From Azophilus sp964348115 (GTDB taxonomy: Bacteria > Pseudomonadota > Gammaproteobacteria > Pseudomonadales > Azotimanducaceae): a DNA stretch of 10,817 nt. The notes below the pieces were generated by a model. It was not told where the DNA came from, ran no database searches, and was given only the letters and a program-made list of their open reading frames with translations. Below are positions 7,613 to 10,817 of the stretch, piece after piece (within the stretch, counting starts at the first letter, position 1; each line of letters starts with the position of its first letter). The stretch is taken from contig CAYGBY010000138.1 in the NCBI GenBank assembly GCA_964348115.1, positions 1 through 10,817 of the forward strand, in the 5' to 3' direction. The translations under genes were made by a program, and so were the position numbers.

Positions 7613-8908
7613 TCAGCACTGCCCGCCAACGCCCTCGGTCCGCGACCAATTCGGTGGCGCCGGCATCCTGAAGGGCTCCCCCAGAACGTGCCGCCGCAGG
7701 GATGGAATGGGGCAGTTCCACAACTTCCCTTCGCCGTCCGCAGCGGCCAGCAGGCCCTTGGCGATCATGCGGTCGATCAGGTCCCGGTCCGTGCCTAGGC
7801 CGACCCGCTCCAGCCGTCGCAGCTGGCCCGCGTCCAGGGCGGAAAGGGTCTCGTAGGCGTCATCCTCGGCCTTGGCCAAGGGGGCGCCCTCCGCGCCCCA
7901 ACTTCTGAAGAGCGTCCCGATGACAGGCAGCGCCGTTTCGAGGCCCGCCACGCGGCCTTGGTAGTACGCCCGACGCCTTCGCCCAATGGATTCGCCGATG
8001 CGGCCTAGGTCCAGATCGCACAGCTTCGCGCTGTCTGCACGAAGTGTTTCTTCGGCCAGCGCCGTCATGGCGCTGCGCAGGTGCTGCGGAAAGCCTTTGC
8101 AGCCGGTCGTGACCCAGTTGGCGAAACGGCGCTTGTCCTGGGATGCGCCTTGGATTCCGCAATGGTCGAGAATGCCGTTGACGTACAGCCGAGAAGCCTC
8201 TTCGCTCAAACGCTGCACGTATCTGAAACGCTTCTCCGCGAGGCGGGAGATGGACGGCTCGATGGCGTTCTGAAGATGGGACAGGCCCGCCAGCAGGATG
8301 AACATCGGAAACCTCGCGTACTCCCCGGCGTGGATGTCCTTGAGGATTTCGTTCACTTTCCGTCCGGGCGTCGGGTTGAGGTCGTGCGCCTCGTCAACGC
8401 TCAGGCACAGCACGAGGCCATCGGGTGCGCCTTTCAGCAGGCTGGGGAGGCCGCTGAGCAGGATGTCCGCCTCCCGTTTGGGATCGAGGGCCACGCCTGC
8501 GCCCAGCGCCGAAACGCCGAGGACGCGGCCGGCCGCGGCCCGCGCGCGCTCCTTCAGGCTTTGGAGAGCGGTCCTGGCTTGGGCGTCGGTCAGCCGCTCC
8601 GCGATCCGGTCTAGGACGATGTGGGGGTCGTGCAGCTTCGTAGCGGGAACCTGCACGGCCAAGGTGGGCGGGCCGCCCCAGCTCCCCGACAGGCCCCGCG
8701 CGCGCAGCGCCGCCAAAAAGGCGCTCTTGCCGACGCCCGGCGGGCCGGCCAGGCACAGGGTCTGCCCCTGCGGCTGGCCGTCGGCGCAAGCGCCTGCGGC
8801 GTCCGCCACCATGCTGAACAGGTCCTTGCGGCCCACGAACACGGGTTCGACGCCCCGATCCGACTGGCGGACGTATCTTTTGATCTTATCCCGCAACCAA
8901 ACGTCCAT
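7613..8908 (-). CDS. AAA-type ATPase, second (downstream) paralogue
   Basis: 431 aa if begun at the ATG at 8908 (MDVWLRDKIKRYVRQSDRGV), which aligns with the start of the upstream paralogue; the frame stays open further upstream, but that part lies inside the neighbour gene in another frame. Features: VEPVFVGRKDLF (20-31), an AAA_16/ORC-like opening; Walker A GPPGVGKS (55-62); Walker B LVLCLSVDEAHD (165-176); a sensor-like FPMFILLAGLSHLQ (200-213) and SRLAEKRFRYVQRL (221-234), which may supply an arginine finger; then a diverged C-terminal third ending with a winged-helix-like IPSLRRHVLGEPF. No signal peptide or clear membrane segment. It begins 4 bases after the stop of the first paralogue without its own strong ribosome site, so is probably translationally coupled. 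Function unknown; ATP-dependent switch or remodeller is all I can infer. Confidence 0.85.
   Translation of the reverse strand: MDVWLRDKIKRYVRQSDRGVEPVFVGRKDLFSMVADAAGACADGQPQGQTLCLAGPPGVGKSAFLAALRARGLSGSWGGPPTLAVQVPATKLHDPHIVLDRIAERLTDAQARTALQSLKERARAAAGRVLGVSALGAGVALDPKREADILLSGLPSLLKGAPDGLVLCLSVDEAHDLNPTPGRKVNEILKDIHAGEYARFPMFILLAGLSHLQNAIEPSISRLAEKRFRYVQRLSEEASRLYVNGILDHCGIQGASQDKRRFANWVTTGCKGFPQHLRSAMTALAEETLRADSAKLCDLDLGRIGESIGRRRRAYYQGRVAGLETALPVIGTLFRSWGAEGAPLAKAEDDAYETLSALDAGQLRRLERVGLGTDRDLIDRMIAKGLLAAADGEGKLWNCPIPSLRRHVLGEPFRMPAPPNWSRTEGVGGQC
8061..8788. repeat. Direct repeat, copy 1 (ATPase core of second paralogue)
   Basis: This 728-base block aligns without gaps to 9349-10076 at a constant offset of 1288 bases, with about 11 differences counted by eye (roughly 98.5% identity). 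The stretch 8355-8752 has no differences. It encodes the ATPase core; identity drops abruptly at both ends. Confidence 0.95.
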
Positions 8909-8912
8909 GCGT

Positions 8913-10196
8913 CTACCGCTTCGCGCCGCGGGACAGGTCCGGCGGCGTCGGCATTTGGAAGCGCTCTCCCAGCACGTGTCGCCGCAGCGAGGGGACGATG
9001 CAGCCCCACTGGCCGCCATCCTCATCGACAGCGGACAGCAGGCCCCGACTGACCATGCGGTCGAACAACGCCTTGGCGCCGTCCAAGCCTGCGCTGCGCA
9101 GTCGCCGCTTCTGGCATTCGTCCGCGCCGTGCAGGGCCTCGTCGGCGTCGCGCAGCGCTTGGGCTCTGGGGATGCCCTCCGGCGGCCAGCTTTCAAACAG
9201 GTTCCGCACCACATCCTCCACCAGGTCGAAGTTCGCCGTGCGGCCTCGGTAGTAGGTGGCGCGGCGCTTCTCAATGGACTCAGCGATGCGGACCAGATCC
9301 AGGTCGCGCAGCCTAGTACTGTCCGCACGGAGCATTTCTTCGGCCATCGCCGTCATGGCGCTGCGCAGGTGCTGCGGAAAGCCTTTGCAGCCGGTCGTGA
9401 CCCAGTTGGCGAAACGGCGCCTGTCCTGGGATGCGCCTTGGATTCCGCAATGGTCGATAATGCCGTTGACGTACAGCCGAGAAGCTTCTTCGCCCAAGCG
9501 CTGCACGTATCTGAAACGCTTCTCCGCAAGGCGGGAGATGGAAGGCTCGATGGCGTTCTGAAGTTGGGACAGGCCCGCCAGCAGGACGAACATCGGAAAC
9601 CTCGCGTACTCCCCGGCGTGGATGTCCTTGAGGATTTCGTTGACTTTCCGTCCGGGCGTCGGGTTGAGGTCGTGCGCCTCGTCAACGCTCAGGCACAGCA
9701 CGAGGCCATCGGGTGCGCCTTTCAGCAGGCTGGGGAGGCCGCTGAGCAGGATGTCCGCCTCCCGTTTGGGATCGAGGGCCACGCCTGCGCCCAGCGCCGA
9801 AACGCCGAGGACGCGGCCGGCCGCGGCCCGCGCGCGCTCCTTCAGGCTTTGGAGAGCGGTCCTGGCTTGGGCGTCGGTCAGCCGCTCCGCGATCCGGTCT
9901 AGGACGATGTGGGGGTCGTGCAGCTTCGTAGCGGGAACCTGCACGGCCAAGGTGGGCGGGCCGCCCCAGCTCCCCGACAGGCCCCGCGCGCGCAGCGCCG
10001 CCAAAAAGGCGCTCTTGCCGACGCCCGGCGGGCCGGCCAGACACAGGGTCTGCCCCTGCGGCTGGCCGTCGGCGCAGGCCCGCGCCGCTTCGGCGACCGT
10101 CTCGAACAGGTCCTCGCGTCCGACGAAAACCGGCTCGACGCCCCGGTCCGTCCGGCGGACGTAGCTGGCGATTTTCGTCCGAAGATCCGCGTCCAA
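8913..10196 (-). CDS. AAA-type ATPase, first (upstream) paralogue
   Basis: 427 aa, starting at a TTG (10196) that sits 8 bases after a strong AGAGGAG and aligns with the ATG of the downstream copy (MDADLRTKIASYVRRTDRGV). FVGREDLF (24-31), Walker A GPPGVGKS (55-62), Walker B LVLCLSVDEAHD (165-176), sensor-like FPMFVLLAGLSQLQ (200-213), SRLAEKRFRYVQRL (221-234), a helical lid with FANWVTTGCKGFPQHLRSAM (262-281), then a distinct C-terminal domain ending in winged-helix-like VPSLRRHVLGERF. A Gly/Ala-rich hydrophobic run (GVSALGAGVAL, 131-141) interrupts the core. The architecture recalls ORC/Cdc6-like AAA_16 proteins and, more loosely, TniB/TnsC-type ATPases; I cannot decide between them. Residues about 43-295 are nearly identical to the downstream paralogue, the rest is diverged. 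No partner gene is visible. Confidence 0.88.
   Translation of the reverse strand: MDADLRTKIASYVRRTDRGVEPVFVGREDLFETVAEAARACADGQPQGQTLCLAGPPGVGKSAFLAALRARGLSGSWGGPPTLAVQVPATKLHDPHIVLDRIAERLTDAQARTALQSLKERARAAAGRVLGVSALGAGVALDPKREADILLSGLPSLLKGAPDGLVLCLSVDEAHDLNPTPGRKVNEILKDIHAGEYARFPMFVLLAGLSQLQNAIEPSISRLAEKRFRYVQRLGEEASRLYVNGIIDHCGIQGASQDRRRFANWVTTGCKGFPQHLRSAMTAMAEEMLRADSTRLRDLDLVRIAESIEKRRATYYRGRTANFDLVEDVVRNLFESWPPEGIPRAQALRDADEALHGADECQKRRLRSAGLDGAKALFDRMVSRGLLSAVDEDGGQWGCIVPSLRRHVLGERFQMPTPPDLSRGAKR
9349..10076. repeat. Direct repeat, copy 2 (ATPase core of first paralogue)
   Basis: Partner of 8061-8788; same reading frame, no insertions or deletions. The difference-free tract here is 9643-10040. 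Spacing is exactly one gene length, so this is a tandem gene duplication rather than a mobile repeat. Confidence 0.95.
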
Positions 10197-10204
10197 GGCC
10201 TTGG

Positions 10205-10211
10205 CTCCTCT
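10205..10211 (-). promoter_or_regulatory. Ribosome binding site of the first ATPase gene
   Basis: AGAGGAG on the minus strand, 8 bases before the TTG at 10196. It supports the unusual TTG start, since no ATG or GTG occurs nearby in frame. It partly overlaps a TAG (10210-10212) that would end an upstream reading frame. Confidence 0.7.
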
Positions 10212-10346
10212 ATGCGCCTTCCAGCGCCGCCCGGCAATCCGCGCTCACCGGCCCAAGCCCCGGCCCCCGGTGCGTCCGCCGCGAAGAAGCGGGGGAGTGT
10301 GTTGGCCGCCGCTTCCCACTGCATTCGGCAAACGCAGACAGCGGCC

Positions 10347-10386
10347 CCGGCAGGGCATCGGGGGATTGACCCGAAAGCCCTGCCGG
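10347..10386 (-). promoter_or_regulatory. Long nested hairpin in the predicted leader of the ATPase genes
   Basis: A perfect 10-bp stem (CCGGCAGGGC 10347-10356, GCCCTGCCGG 10377-10386) encloses a second perfect 5-bp stem (TCGGG 10358-10362, CCCGA 10370-10374) with a 7-base loop. On the minus strand no T-run follows, so it is not a canonical terminator. It lies between the predicted promoter (10419-10447) and the ATPase start at 10196, so it could be a leader RNA structure, an attenuator, or a REP-like element. Structure is directly visible; role is unknown. Confidence 0.5.
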
Positions 10387-10418
10387 AGGGACGATGCGGA
10401 CTTGACACATCCAAGCCA

Positions 10419-10447
10419 ATTATGGCTAACGTCGCCCACTGTTGCAA
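10419..10447 (-). promoter_or_regulatory. Candidate promoter of the ATPase pair
   Basis: Minus strand: -35 TTGCAA (10442-10447), 17-base spacer, -10 CATAAT (10419-10424, five of six). Predicted start near 10412, giving a leader of about 215 bases before the TTG at 10196. The -35 is the exact centre of the 16-bp palindrome at 10437-10452, so a dimeric protein bound there would block or reposition RNA polymerase. By-eye prediction. Confidence 0.4.
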
Positions 10448-10452
10448 CAGTG
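10437..10452. promoter_or_regulatory. Perfect 16-bp palindrome, candidate operator
   Basis: CACTGTTGCAACAGTG is its own reverse complement over all 16 bases. A perfect palindrome without a loop is typical of a binding site for a dimeric helix-turn-helix regulator. It overlaps the predicted -35 of the ATPase promoter. No regulator gene is seen in the window. Confidence 0.5.
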
Positions 10453-10469
10453 TCGGCCAGCCAGCGCTC

Positions 10470-10513
10470 CGGGACGGCCTCCCCGGCAAACACCCGCAAA
10501 GTCCCGTTTTTTT
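10470..10513 (+). terminator. Plus-strand stem followed by seven T, terminator-like
   Basis: CGGGAC (10470-10475) pairs with GTCCCG (10501-10506), which is followed directly by TTTTTTT (10507-10513). The loop of 25 bases is long, with a small internal GCC/GGC pairing. No plus-strand gene precedes it; the only candidate source is a TTGACA at 10402-10407, whose -10 (GCTAAC, 17 bases on) is poor. It could end a short untranslated RNA of about 75 bases, or be chance. Confidence 0.35.
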
Positions 10514-10598
10514 CGGCTTCCCCCTGCAGGACCGCATGGGGCGGCATTGCGTCCCTGCGGCGCACGAACGGGCAGGGCTTTCCCACGCTGAGTGGCGC

Positions 10599-10761
10599 TA
10601 GTGTGCTGTCCCGCAAGTAAGTGGGTTTTAGCCGCTAGGCCATTTTGGCTCCCGGCAAGGCGCGACGACGCCCTGTGGCAGGCCCCGCACAAGGAGGAGC
10701 AATGCGGCCGGGGGCCGAAAGGGCCACGAATAATCACACTTATTTGCGGGACAGCACACTA
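10599..10761. mobile_element. Complete 163-bp MITE-like element with 25-bp terminal inverted repeats
   Basis: Left end (10599-10623) and the reverse complement of the right end (10737-10761) agree at 24 of 25 positions, each starting TAGTGTGCTGTCCCGCAA. TA stands at both outer edges, consistent with duplication of a TA target as in the IS630/Tc1-mariner superfamily. The interior (about 113 bases) has no open reading frame of note and shares a block with the element next to valS, so it would have to be moved by a transposase encoded elsewhere. The family assignment is inference from the TA ends; no transposase is present here. Confidence 0.85.
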
Positions 10762-10817
10762 AGGAACCTCTGATTAAGTCTCCATTTCTGCAATAATACG
10801 GATGTGGGACGTTGGGT
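10762..10817. other. Right edge, unassigned; possible start of an insertion sequence
   Basis: Only 56 bases, beginning AGGAACCTCTGATTAAGT directly after the MITE's TA. The sequence is less GC-rich than the rest of the window, and the opening has the look of insertion-sequence terminal repeats I have seen, but neither a partner repeat nor a transposase is in view. No gene can be supported. Confidence 0.2.

Larger units (their letters stand above)
10245..10547 (-). pseudogene. Possible decayed or frameshifted gene upstream of the ATPases
   Basis: From ATG 10547 one minus frame reads VLQGEAEKNGTLRVFAGEAV then PERWLADTVATVGDVSHNWL, with GC-rich third positions and protein-like composition, but it turns into a Pro/Gly/Arg-rich tail (GGRTGGRGLGR) that looks like a wrong frame. 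Other minus frames take over with better-looking stretches (SAFAE; EAAANTLPRFFAADAPGAGA; VSADCRAALEGA, stopping at 10210 just before the ATPase ribosome site). This would fit an upstream operon gene broken by two or more frameshifts and cut by the MITE at 10599. I recognise no family. The alternative is that this is a non-coding leader (see the promoter and hairpins here). Confidence 0.25.

Noticed and set aside
8909..9328. N-terminal extension of the second ATPase (frame open to 9328)
   Set aside because: This part lies in another frame inside the first ATPase gene; the ATG at 8908 aligns with the paralogue's start, so the extension is a shadow.
8298..9902. 534-codon open frame on the plus strand across both ATPase genes
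   Set aside because: It is antisense to two genes with clear motifs, repeats itself because of the duplication, and has the Arg/Ala/Ser/Pro-rich composition of a shadow frame in GC-rich DNA.
10426..10737. Minus-strand 103-codon frame spanning the MITE and its left flank
   Set aside because: It crosses the element boundary and the terminal repeat, and its composition is not protein-like.
1..10817. CRISPR arrays, tRNA or rRNA genes
   Set aside because: I saw no regularly spaced short repeats and no cloverleaf or rRNA-like sequence; the only long repeat is the tandem ATPase core.

Overview
The window (10,817 bases, GC-rich) looks like a gammaproteobacterial chromosome. The block yicC-gmk-rpoZ-spoT-recG, all on the minus strand, is the classical gammaproteobacterial order, and the translated proteins align readily with their E. 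coli counterparts. High GC, GC-rich third codon positions and the lack of ridA/trmH-type genes between spoT and recG point away from enterics, but I cannot name the genus.

Layout. (1) 1-964, plus strand: the 3' part of valS, cut by the left edge; the first ~120 bases do not look like ValS. (2) 962-1222: intergenic space between the convergent valS and recG, holding a one-ended relative of a miniature inverted-repeat element whose terminal TAG is the valS stop codon, plus a strong hairpin. (3) 1223-7422, minus strand: recG, spoT, rpoZ, gmk and yicC, tightly spaced or overlapping, apparently one operon read from a good sigma-70-like promoter at 7450-7478. It links RNA turnover (YicC), GMP phosphorylation (Gmk), an RNA polymerase subunit that takes part in ppGpp binding (omega), (p)ppGpp metabolism (SpoT) and replication-fork/recombination repair (RecG). 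(4) 7613-10196, minus strand: an accessory pair of tandem paralogous AAA-type ATPases (431 and 427 aa). Their ATPase cores are almost identical in DNA (11 differences counted in 728 bases, with a 398-base tract free of differences), while their N-termini and C-terminal third are clearly diverged. (5) 10197-10598: a region without a convincing intact gene but full of regulatory-looking structure: a perfect 16-bp palindrome with a minus-strand -35 at its centre, a 40-base nested hairpin in the predicted leader of the ATPase genes, and a plus-strand stem followed by seven T. Alternatively it is a decayed gene upstream of the ATPases. (6) 10599-10761: a complete 163-bp MITE-like element with 25-bp terminal inverted repeats (24/25 matching) and TA at both ends. 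(7) 10762-10817: unassigned sequence at the right edge, possibly an insertion-sequence end.

The accessory ATPase pair with its structured upstream region is the part most likely to be undescribed. No partner or effector gene is visible here; the natural place to look is to the right of the window, upstream of the ATPase genes.
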